In this document: positions 5,020 to 11,174 of the stretch, piece by piece
Position numbering within the stretch: the first letter of the stretch is position 1
Layout: every line of letters begins with the position of its first letter
Origin: UBA668 sp052034175
GTDB lineage: Bacteria; Actinomycetota; Acidimicrobiia; Acidimicrobiales; Ilumatobacteraceae
Assembly (NCBI GenBank): GCA_052034175.1
Contig: JBPOIX010000177.1
Span: 1 to 11,174, forward strand
Direction: 5' to 3'
Length of the DNA stretch: 11,174 bases
The notes under the pieces: model-generated
Databases searched by the model: none
Told to the model about the DNA's origin: nothing
Seen by the model: the letters and a program-made list of their open reading frames with translations, nothing else
Translations under genes and position numbers: made by a program

Positions 5020-5899
5020 CTCGCAGGCCCGCCTCGAGCGTGGGGTGCTGCCACTCGAAGCCGCTGGACTGCAGCGCCCGCGGCAGCACGCGCTGCCCCG
5101 TGTAGAGCAGGGCGTCCGCCAGTTCCCTGCCGAGGAGCAGCGCCGGCCCGAAGCGGGGCACCGGCAGGAACGCCGGGCGGTGCAGCACCCGTGCCAGCAC
5201 CTTGGTGAACTCGGCGTTCGTCACCGGGTTCGGTGCCGTCAGGTTCACCGGGCCCTCGACGTCGGCCGTCAGCAGATGGGTGATCGCGGCCACCTCGTCC
5301 GGCAGGGTGATCCAGCTCTGCCACTGGCGGCCGTTGCCGAACTTGCCGCCCAGGCCCAGCTTGAACAGGGGCAGCATCTTCTTCAGGGCGCCGCCACCGG
5401 GCGACAACACGATGCCGGTCCGCACGAACGCCACCCGCGCACCGCCGTCCACCGCCGGCGCCGCGGCTGCCTCCCACTGGCGCACCAGGCCCGCCAGGAA
5501 GTCCGTGCCCGGCGCTGACGCCTCGTCGAGCTCGCGCGAGTCGCTGGGGCCGTAGGCGCCGATGGCGCTGCCGCTGAGGAACAGGCTCGGGCCGTCGGTG
5601 CCGGCGGCCGCCACCGCACTCGCCAACAGGCCGGTGGACTGGGTGCGGCTGTCCACCAGTTCCTTGCGGTAGGCATCCGTCCAGCGGTGGTCGTTGATCC
5701 CGGCGCCGGCCAGGTTGACAACGGCATCCGCCCCCGCCAGGGCGTCGGTGGGCAGCTCGGCCGCAGCCGGGTTCCACAGCACGTCGCTGCCGGTGGGCCG
5801 GCTGCGGACGAGGCGGACGACGTCGTGCCCCTGGCCACGCAAGTGGGCGGTGAGCGCGGTGCCGATGAAGCCGGTGGCGCCGGCGACGACGATCTTCAT
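5003..5899 (-). CDS. TIGR01777-family epimerase-like SDR (YfcH / SDR39U1-like)
   Basis: A 298-aa extended/atypical SDR. The NAD(P) motif GATGFIG is at 7-13 and NLAGAGI at 62-68. The family signature covers residues about 160-197, with RTGIVLSPGGGALKKMLPLF and then GNGRQWQSWI. The C-terminal DUF1731-type domain (about 250-297) ends with FEWQHPTLEAGLRAVLG. E. coli YfcH and human SDR39U1 belong here; the substrate is unknown, and the old 'SulA cell-division inhibitor' label for relatives is misleading. The ATG at 5899 is chosen over an in-frame ATG at 5926 because the Rossmann strand begins immediately. A TACGGT hexamer 7 bases upstream fits a leaderless start. It lies 131 bp downstream of the potassium transporter on the same strand. 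Confidence 0.9.
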   Translation of the reverse strand: MKIVVAGATGFIGTALTAHLRGQGHDVVRLVRSRPTGSDVLWNPAAAELPTDALAGADAVVNLAGAGINDHRWTDAYRKELVDSRTQSTGLLASAVAAAGTDGPSLFLSGSAIGAYGPSDSRELDEASAPGTDFLAGLVRQWEAAAAPAVDGGARVAFVRTGIVLSPGGGALKKMLPLFKLGLGGKFGNGRQWQSWITLPDEVAAITHLLTADVEGPVNLTAPNPVTNAEFTKVLARVLHRPAFLPVPRFGPALLLGRELADALLYTGQRVLPRALQSSGFEWQHPTLEAGLRAVLGR

Positions 5900-5906
5900 G
5901 AACCCG

Positions 5907-5935
5907 ACCGTACGCCGCACGCCCACCTCTGTCGC
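5907..5935 (-). promoter_or_regulatory. Candidate leaderless promoter of the TIGR01777 gene
   Basis: On the minus strand GCGACA (5935-5930), a 17-bp spacer and TACGGT (5912-5907) are followed by 7 bases and the ATG. No Shine-Dalgarno is present. The -35 matches the consensus at four of six positions. Confidence 0.45.
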
Positions 5936-5940
5936 ATCGT

Positions 5941-5966
5941 GCGGGCTGAAGGCGCGTCAGGCCCGC
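5941..5966 (-). terminator. Candidate terminator downstream of kimA
   Basis: GCGGGCTGA (5941-5949) pairs with TCAGGCCCGC (5957-5966) except for one bulged G, giving about 9 bp of stem with a 7-base loop. It sits 65-90 bases past the kimA stop and before the TIGR01777 promoter, so it may separate the two transcripts. There is no U-tract. Confidence 0.4.
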
Positions 5967-6030
5967 GAACCGAGGGCCGCACAGGCCGCACGGGACGCGG
6001 GGGTTCAGGGAAGCGCGGAGAGCGCGGGCG

Positions 6031-7917
6031 TTACCCGAGCGTGTCGGGCTTGCCTTCGGAGATGGCGTCCACATGGATCGGCACGCTGACCACCACGGTG
6101 TGCGGGCGGTACAGCAGGCGGGCCTTGAGTGCCAACGCCGACTGGTTGTGCAGCCACTGGCTGCTGATCTTGGTGACGCTCTCGGGGATGACCACGGTGA
6201 TGATGTCGTCGTCGCGTTCGGCGTCGATCTCGTCGAGGAACTTCATCACCGGCCGGGCCAGCTCGCGGTACGGCGACGACACCGTGTGCAGCTCCACCGG
6301 GATGTCGTAGTGGTCCCACTGCTCGTGCAGCAGCAACTCCTCCTCGGGGTCCTGCACCACCGACAGCGCCAGGATGCGTTCCGGCGAGAGGCTGCGGGCG
6401 TACGCGAGCGCGTCGAGCACGCCACGGTTCACCTTGCCCACGAGCACGACCACATAGTGGGTGTGCCGCTTCGCCTTGTACCCCTCGGGCACCACCAGCG
6501 CCCGCTTCACCTTCAGGTAGTGGCGCCCGATGTACCAGAAGAAGCTGACCATGAACGGAATCAGCACCGCAGGGATCCAGGCGCCCTGGGTGAACTTGGA
6601 GACCACCACGATGATGGCGATGAGCCCGGTGGTGAACGCGCCGACAGCGTTGATGGCCAGGCTGATCTTCCATCGTGGTTCTCGCTCGCGCAGGTGGTGG
6701 ATGACCATGCCCGACTGGCTGAGCGTGAAGCCGGTGAACACGCCGAAGGCGTAGAGCGGGATGAGCGAGGAGATCTGCCCGTCGAAGTACCAGATCAGCA
6801 CGCAGGCCACGGCCGACAGGAAGAGGACCCCGTTGCTGTATACGAGGCGGTCGCCGCGGTTGGCGAACTGGCGAGGCAGGAAGCCGTCCTTGGCGATGAT
6901 CGACGACAGCCGGGGGAAGTCGGCGTACGCCGTGTTCGCCGCGAGGATGAGGATCGCGAAGGTGGCGATCTGGGTGACCCAGAACAGCACCCCGCGGCCG
7001 CCGTACACCTGCTCCGCGAGCATGGCGATGACGGTGGGGTCGTCGTGGCCGCGGAACGGCTTGAGGTGGGACGCCAGCACCGACACCCCGAGGAAGCATG
7101 ACCCGAGGATGACGGCCATGATCATGATCGTCGTGGCGGCATTGCGGCTCTCCGGCTTCTTGAACGCCGGCACACCGTTGGACACCGCTTCCACACCGGA
7201 CAGGGCGACGGCGCCGGAGGAGAACGCGCGCAGCAGCATCATCAGCCCCAGGCCCTTCGCCCCTTCGGACAGATGCTTGGCCTCCTCGCTGATCGACTCC
7301 GGGTCGATGGGGTCGATGTTCTTGAGGATGAACACCCGCACCAGGCCCGTCACGATGAGGGCAATCAGCATCACGATGTAGAGGTAGGTCGGTGGGGCGA
7401 ACAGTGCGCCGGACTCCTTCATTCCGCGGAGGTTCGCCAGCATCATCACCAGCACACAGGCCACGCAGACGGGCACGGTCCACTTGTTGTCGAAGTTCAC
7501 CGCCGACCGGATGGCCAGCACACCGCCCGCCACGGACACGGCCACCGTGAGGATGTAGTCCACCAGCAGCGACGACCCTGCCACGAGCGCCGGAAGGGTC
7601 CCGAGGTTGTCCTTGCTGACGACATAACTGCCGCCGCCGCTGGGATAGGCGTAGATCGTCTGGCGATAGCTGATGACCACGATGGCCAGCAGGATGGCCA
7701 CCACGATGGCGATCGGAACCAGCTTGGTGAAGGCGAACGCGCCCACCCCACCGGCGATGACGAGCACCACGAGGATCTCGTCCACGGCGTATGCGGTGGA
7801 CGAGATGGCGTCGCTGGCGAAGACGGGCAGCGCCACCTTCTTCGGCAGGCGCTGGTGCCCTTCATCGGCGGTGGCGATCGGCCGGCCGATGACGAGGCGC
7901 TTGAGGGGGGTGAGCAT
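6031..7917 (-). CDS. kimA: KimA/YdaO-type APC-family potassium transporter
   Basis: A 628-aa APC-superfamily permease with about 12 membrane helices (residues ~30-475) and a C-terminal cytoplasmic domain (~480-620). It resembles Bacillus subtilis KimA throughout: LKRLVIGRPI at the N-terminus, SDAISSTAYA (Asp36, Tyr43), YRQTIYAYPSGGGSYVVSK, SLLVDYILT (Asp120, Thr124), SGVEAVSN (Glu243; KimA's Thr230 is Ser240 here), LAANTAYADFPRLSSI and SLIPLYAFGVF (Tyr389). The acidic positions match those described as important in KimA (Asp36, Asp117, Glu233). KimA imports K+ with H+, and this is the likely function despite routine 'amino acid permease' labels. A GGAG 9 bases before the ATG is an acceptable ribosome site. 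The gene is 63 bp downstream of the kdpE-like gene on the same strand, so it is probably in its operon. Confidence 0.88.
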   Translation of the reverse strand: MLTPLKRLVIGRPIATADEGHQRLPKKVALPVFASDAISSTAYAVDEILVVLVIAGGVGAFAFTKLVPIAIVVAILLAIVVISYRQTIYAYPSGGGSYVVSKDNLGTLPALVAGSSLLVDYILTVAVSVAGGVLAIRSAVNFDNKWTVPVCVACVLVMMLANLRGMKESGALFAPPTYLYIVMLIALIVTGLVRVFILKNIDPIDPESISEEAKHLSEGAKGLGLMMLLRAFSSGAVALSGVEAVSNGVPAFKKPESRNAATTIMIMAVILGSCFLGVSVLASHLKPFRGHDDPTVIAMLAEQVYGGRGVLFWVTQIATFAILILAANTAYADFPRLSSIIAKDGFLPRQFANRGDRLVYSNGVLFLSAVACVLIWYFDGQISSLIPLYAFGVFTGFTLSQSGMVIHHLREREPRWKISLAINAVGAFTTGLIAIIVVVSKFTQGAWIPAVLIPFMVSFFWYIGRHYLKVKRALVVPEGYKAKRHTHYVVVLVGKVNRGVLDALAYARSLSPERILALSVVQDPEEELLLHEQWDHYDIPVELHTVSSPYRELARPVMKFLDEIDAERDDDIITVVIPESVTKISSQWLHNQSALALKARLLYRPHTVVVSVPIHVDAISEGKPDTLG

Positions 7918-7980
7918 GGGGGAAGTCTCCAGAAGGGTCGAGCGGAGCGTAGTGGTGCAGGGGAATGGACCCGAAGTAGG

Positions 7981-8664
7981 TCAGGGGTCGGGTTGGAAGC
8001 GGTAGCCGATGCCGGGTTCGGTGACGAAGTAGCGCGGGCGGCCCTGGTCGGGCTCCAGCTTCTTGCGAATGGCCGCGAGGTGGACGCGGAGGTAGTTCGT
8101 CTCGCGTTCGTACGCCGGCCCCCAGACCTGCTGCAGCAACTGCCGCTGGGTGACCAGGCGGCCCGGGTGCCGGGCAAGAGCCTCGACGATGTCCCACTCG
8201 GTCGGGGTGAGATGGATGGAGTTGCCGTCGCTGCCGGTGACCGTGTGCTGCAGCAGGTCCAGCGTGAAGGCCGCGGTGGCCACCTCCGCCTGCTCGGGCT
8301 CGGGGTGATGGCGGCGGAGCGCGGCGCGCAGGCGAGCCAGCACCTCGTTCATCCCGAACGGCTTGGTGACGTAGTCGTCGGCGCCGGCGTCCAGCGCCCT
8401 CACCTTGTCCGCTTCGGCGTCGCGGACGGACAGCATGATGATCGGCATCGACGACCACCCGCGCAGCCCTTCGATCACGGTGATCCCGTCGATGCCGGGG
8501 AGCCCGATGTCGAGGAGCACGAGGTCGGGCAGGTGCTCGGCCGCCATCTGCAAGGCCTGCTCTCCCGAGGCCGCGGTGAGCACCTCGTAGCCGCGGGCGG
8601 CGAGGTTGACCGACAACGCCTTGCGGATCTGCGGCTCGTCGTCCACCACCAGGATGCGTGTCAT
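7981..8664 (-). CDS. kdpE: KdpE-like OmpR-family response regulator
   Basis: A 227-aa two-domain regulator. The receiver (1-~118) has the acidic pocket Asp8/Asp9, phospho-acceptor Asp52, Ser79 and Lys101 (TKPF). The winged-helix DNA-binding domain (~130-225) carries LTPTEWDIVEALARHPGRLV, QRQLLQQVWGP, YLRVHLAAIRKKLE and a GIGYRF end, matching KdpE rather than a generic PhoB. In other bacteria KdpE activates kdpFABC under potassium limitation; no kdpFABC is present here and the adjacent target is the KimA-type gene. The start overlaps the kinase stop by four bases (ATGA), so the pair is translationally coupled. Confidence 0.93.
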   Translation of the reverse strand: MTRILVVDDEPQIRKALSVNLAARGYEVLTAASGEQALQMAAEHLPDLVLLDIGLPGIDGITVIEGLRGWSSMPIIMLSVRDAEADKVRALDAGADDYVTKPFGMNEVLARLRAALRRHHPEPEQAEVATAAFTLDLLQHTVTGSDGNSIHLTPTEWDIVEALARHPGRLVTQRQLLQQVWGPAYERETNYLRVHLAAIRKKLEPDQGRPRYFVTEPGIGYRFQPDP

Positions 8665-10154
8665 GCGGGGCCCCCTTCGGCTGCGATGGGGAGGAGAATC
8701 GTGAAGGTGGTGCCGCCGCCGGGCGTGTCCGAGACGTCGATCGTGCCGCCCGTGACCTCGACGAACCCCTTGGCGATGGCCAGGCCGAGGCCCTCTCCGG
8801 CGTCGTGCGAGCGATCGCCGAGCCGCTGGAAGGGCTCGAAGATGCGACCTCGTGCTTCGGAGGGAATCCCCGGGCCGTGGTCCACCACCCGCAACTGCAC
8901 GCTGCGCCCGGCGAGTGCGGCGACCACCCGCACCGGCGAGCACGCGGGCGACCAGGCCACCGCATTCGACACCAGGTTGGCGAGGGCACGCTCCAGTAGG
9001 GCGGAGTCCGTGAGGACGAGGGGCAGCGTCTCGCTGACCTCCACCACCAGCGCGTGCCCGTGAGCGGGAACCGTGCTGACGGCCGCGGCGACGGTGTCCT
9101 CCAGCGCGCTGGGCACGAGCTTGGGGTTGGTGGCCCCGGTCTCCAGTCGGCTCATGTCCAGCAGATTGCGGATGACCCGGTCGAGGCGGTCGGAGGAGTC
9201 GTTGATGGCGTCAAGGAGGCTGGCGCGTTCATCCACCGTGAACCCCACGTCGCCGGCCAGCAACCCCGTGACGGAGGCCTTGATCGAGGCCAGGGGGGTG
9301 CGCAGGTCGTGCGCCAACGCCTGCAGCAGCGCGGTTTGCAGCGCGTTGGCCTCGGCCAGCGCATCCATCGTGGCGCTGCGTGCTCGCAGGCGCTGGGCCT
9401 CCAGGCCGAGGGCCATCTGATGGGCGAAGGCGCGCAGCACCTGGGCCCCGTCCTCCGAGACGGAGCCGGAGAGCACGAGGGCGTGATCGCCGCTGCCGTC
9501 CAGCGGCATCGCCATCCCGTCCTCCGGAGCCACCGGCACGGGCTCCCCGCTGGCCGCGGCCACCCGCCAGCCGTCGCCCTCGCGTTGGAGCAGCGACACC
9601 GCCTCCAGGCCGAACTGGGCGCGCAGTTGGGCGACCAGGCCGGGCATCGGGTCGGTGGAGGTGATGATCGCCGCAGTGGAGGCGGCAAGGGCGGAGGCCT
9701 CGGCCCGTGCGTGCTCCGCCTCCAGCGAACGGCGGGCGCTGTGGGCCACCAGCGCACTCACGGCGAGGGTGACGGCCACGAACACGACGAGTGCGATGAC
9801 GTTGTCCGTGTCGCCGATGTGCAGCGTGTGCAGCGGCGGGGTGAGGAACCAGTTGGTGAGCAGGAACGCGCCCACCGAGGCCACCACGCCTGGCCGCAAC
9901 CCGCCGAGGGCAGCCACGGACACCACCAGCGCCATCGTGACCAGCAGCGCGCTGGTGAGGTTCAGGTGCGTGCGGAGCGCCACGAGCCCAGCCACCAGTG
10001 CGGGCACACCCGCCAGCGCCAGCACCCAGGCGACCTGGCGGCGGCCCGCGGGAACTGCGGCGCGCTGGACAGGGCGTGCCACCGGAGGGGGGGACGGTGA
10101 GTTGGCGACGGCCACCGCAGCGGTCGGTGAGGAGGGTGGAACGCCGCGGCCCAT
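8661..10154 (-). CDS. kdpD: Short KdpD-like sensor histidine kinase
   Basis: A 497-aa membrane kinase. A Pro/Ala-rich cytoplasmic N-terminus (1-38) is followed by four helices (about 41-60, 67-83, 88-103, 119-138) with the KdpD/DUF4118 signature NWFLTPPLHTLHIGDTDN between the last two. Then come a GAF-like segment (~155-250), HisKA with His282 (AHDLRTPLASIKASV) and a HATPase domain with N-box Asn397, G1 DHGPGI (425-430) and G2 GEGLGLAI (453-460). The roughly 350-residue N-terminal KdpD and USP domains of full-length KdpD are missing. The ATG at 10154 is chosen; an in-frame TTG at 10214 would add 20 residues but falls very close to the direct-repeat operator. It is the first gene of kdpD-kdpE-kimA and probably senses potassium or osmotic state through its membrane and GAF regions. 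Confidence 0.9.
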   Translation of the reverse strand: MGRGVPPSSPTAAVAVANSPSPPPVARPVQRAAVPAGRRQVAWVLALAGVPALVAGLVALRTHLNLTSALLVTMALVVSVAALGGLRPGVVASVGAFLLTNWFLTPPLHTLHIGDTDNVIALVVFVAVTLAVSALVAHSARRSLEAEHARAEASALAASTAAIITSTDPMPGLVAQLRAQFGLEAVSLLQREGDGWRVAAASGEPVPVAPEDGMAMPLDGSGDHALVLSGSVSEDGAQVLRAFAHQMALGLEAQRLRARSATMDALAEANALQTALLQALAHDLRTPLASIKASVTGLLAGDVGFTVDERASLLDAINDSSDRLDRVIRNLLDMSRLETGATNPKLVPSALEDTVAAAVSTVPAHGHALVVEVSETLPLVLTDSALLERALANLVSNAVAWSPACSPVRVVAALAGRSVQLRVVDHGPGIPSEARGRIFEPFQRLGDRSHDAGEGLGLAIAKGFVEVTGGTIDVSDTPGGGTTFTILLPIAAEGGPA

Positions 10155-10228
10155 CGCGCCAGTCTGCCCCCGCTCACCCCCGCCGTGGGACCCTGCGCGT
10201 TGCGAGGCCGTCAAGAATCGGCCTGCCC

Positions 10229-10248
10229 GCGCTAAGAACGCGCTAAGA
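10229..10248. promoter_or_regulatory. Tandem direct repeat, candidate KdpE-like regulator site
   Basis: GCGCTAAGA occurs at 10229-10237 and again at 10240-10248, an exact 9-bp direct repeat with 11-bp period. OmpR/PhoB/KdpE-family dimers bind tandem half-sites about one helical turn apart. On the minus strand a weak -10-like GATTCT lies 9 bp beyond the second copy, the spacing typical of activated PhoB-type promoters, which would drive kdpD-kdpE-kimA with a leader of about 50 bases. Confidence 0.6.
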
Positions 10249-10417
10249 CTCGGGCGGAACGGCGGCGAAACGCAGGTCGCTCACGCAAGTGTTGGCGCAG
10301 GCGAGGCCGAGCGTGCTTCGATGGTGAGGATCGTGGATCTGGTGGGCGCCGTGCTCGCTGATCGATGATCGTCATTGCTCGCAAACCGCTGCGGCGAAGG
10401 GCAATGGAATTGAACCC

Positions 10418-10423
10418 AGGAGG
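10418..10423 (+). promoter_or_regulatory. Ribosome-binding site that decides the trkA start
   Basis: AGGAGG stands 7 bases before GTG 10431. It excludes the upstream in-frame ATG at 10365, whose 22-residue extension would be translated through the site and has no counterpart in RCK proteins. Confidence 0.8.
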
Positions 10424-10430
10424 TTCCAAC

Positions 10431-11096
10431 GTGCATGTCGTGATCGTGGGGTGTGGGCGAGTCGGTTCGTCCCTCGCCCGCCAGCTCACCGGCGACGGGC
10501 ACACCGTCGCCGTGGTGGACCGCAAGTCCAGCGCCTTCGAGCGCCTCGGCGCCGACTTCAGCGGGCAGACATTGGCGGGCATCGGTTTCGACCGCGACCT
10601 GCTGGTGCGGGCCGGTATCGAACGGGCCGAGGCGCTGGCGGCCGTCACCAACGGCGACAACTCGAACATCCTGGTGGCCCGCGTGGCTCGCGAGACGTTC
10701 GGCATCGAGCGCGTCGTCGCCCGCATCTACGACCCGCGCCGTGCCGCCATCTACCAGCGGCTGGGCATCGCCACGGTGGCCCCGTCGCTCTGGACCTCCG
10801 AGCGCGTGCTCCGCCGGCTGATGCCCGAAGGGCCCTCGGTGGAGTGGGTCGACCCCAGCGCCAAGGTGTCGTTGGTGGAGCGCTCGGTGGGGGCGAAGTG
10901 GGCCGGCCACCAGGCGGCGGAGCTGGAGCAGGAGGGTGTGCGGCTGGTGGCCGTCAGCCGCCTCGGCTCGGCCATGCTGCCCGGCCCGAACCTCGTGGTC
11001 CAGGAGGGCGACGTGTTGTACCTCGCCGTCACCTCGGATGCCCTGTCCCGTCTCGACTCGCTCGTCGCGGCCCCCGCCGCCGGGCACGGCCACTAG
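10431..11096 (+). CDS. trkA: TrkA-family potassium regulator, RCK_N plus RCK_C
   Basis: A 221-aa soluble protein with a GTG start. The RCK_N Rossmann domain (1-~130) has GCGRVG at 7-12, acidic Asp30 ending strand 2 (NAD(H) preference), GIGFDRD (50-56), VTNGDNSNILVARVAR (73-88) and ARIYDP (97-102). RCK_C (TrkA-C) covers about 140-211. Such proteins form cytoplasmic gating rings that bind nucleotides and control Trk/Ktr-type potassium channels. The C-terminus ends GHGH. It is followed at once by a second TrkA-type gene, as in the mycobacterial ceoB-ceoC pair. It is divergent from the kdpD-like gene across 276 bp that holds the direct-repeat site. Confidence 0.92.
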   Translation: MHVVIVGCGRVGSSLARQLTGDGHTVAVVDRKSSAFERLGADFSGQTLAGIGFDRDLLVRAGIERAEALAAVTNGDNSNILVARVARETFGIERVVARIYDPRRAAIYQRLGIATVAPSLWTSERVLRRLMPEGPSVEWVDPSAKVSLVERSVGAKWAGHQAAELEQEGVRLVAVSRLGSAMLPGPNLVVQEGDVLYLAVTSDALSRLDSLVAAPAAGHGH

Positions 11097-11105
11097 GAGC
11101 CCCAC

Positions 11106-11174
11106 ATGAAGATCATCATCGCCGGTGGCGGCAGTGTCGGCCGGTTCATCGCTGAGCAACTCACAGGTGGCGGC
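11106..11174 (+). CDS. Second TrkA-family protein, truncated by window end
   Basis: Only 23 codons are visible: MKIIIAGGGSVGRFIAEQLT and three glycines. GGGSVG at 7-12 is the RCK_N dinucleotide-binding loop. AGGAG at 11095-11099 overlaps the upstream stop codon, 6 bases before the ATG, so it is translated in the same operon as trkA. The rest lies outside the window. Its partner role as the second RCK subunit is inferred from the ceoB-ceoC-like order. Confidence 0.8.
   Translation, partial: MKIIIAGGGSVGRFIAEQLTGGG

Noticed and set aside
5003..5899. SulA-type cell division inhibitor
   Set aside because: The label is inherited from misannotated relatives. The protein is an SDR with a DUF1731 tail and has no SulA similarity that I can see.
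6031..7917. Amino-acid permease annotation
   Set aside because: The motifs and full-length resemblance to KimA, plus the kdpDE and trkA neighbours, favour potassium transport over amino acids.
7273..9063. 596-codon open frame on the plus strand across kimA and kdpE
   Set aside because: It is antisense to two clearly conserved proteins, is His/Asp/Arg-rich without domains, and is a typical high-GC shadow frame.
10155..10214. TTG start for the KdpD-like kinase
   Set aside because: The additional 20 residues are unconserved in appearance and the start would lie 15 bases from the candidate regulator site. It cannot be fully excluded.
10365..10430. Upstream ATG start for trkA
   Set aside because: The extension precedes a Rossmann fold that begins at the GTG, and a strong AGGAGG lies inside the extension just before that GTG.

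Overview
The window is high-GC and gene-dense, with high-GC codon use throughout. Several genes have actinobacterial relatives recognisable from memory: a CmtR-type metal sensor, an OAT2-type ArgJ, and a TrkA pair beside a KimA-type permease as in mycobacteria and streptomycetes. This points to an Actinomycetota chromosome, possibly an uncultured Acidimicrobiia-like lineage; the class is a guess. There are no insertion sequences, phage genes, CRISPR arrays or RNA genes that I can see.

Layout. 1-140 is the edge of a degenerate 20-bp tandem repeat array. 182-958 (+) is an HSD10-like short-chain dehydrogenase closed by a strong hairpin. 1090-2108 (+) is a two-gene metal-resistance operon: a CmtR-like ArsR repressor overlapping a small His-rich CDF-like cation transporter. 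2141-3780 (-) is a MarR regulator translationally coupled to an OAT2-type argJ. From the shared intergenic region, which carries two matching palindromes, yceI and a VOC/glyoxalase gene run the other way (3888-4947, +). 5003-5899 (-) is a TIGR01777-type epimerase-like SDR.

The right half is a potassium module. On the minus strand a short KdpD-like sensor kinase (8661-10154) overlaps a KdpE-like regulator (7981-8664), followed by a KimA/YdaO-type potassium transporter (6031-7917). Divergently, a TrkA-type RCK protein (10431-11096) is followed by the start of a second one cut by the window edge. The region between the two arms carries a 9-bp direct repeat with an 11-bp period, the geometry expected for an OmpR/KdpE-family regulator. 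The likely logic is that the kinase and regulator sense potassium status and control the KimA-type importer, while the RCK pair gates or senses nucleotide-linked potassium transport. No kdpFABC is present.

Expression style is also informative. Genes with a good Shine-Dalgarno (yceI, VOC, both trkA genes) contrast with genes that have none but carry a -10-like hexamer 6-7 bases before the ATG (SDR, cmtR, marR, TIGR01777 gene), suggesting leaderless transcripts. No completely novel system is evident. The points most worth testing are the kdpDE-kimA-trkA arrangement with its candidate operator, the MarR-argJ-yceI switch, and the CmtR-like sensor that lacks the third metal-ligand cysteine.
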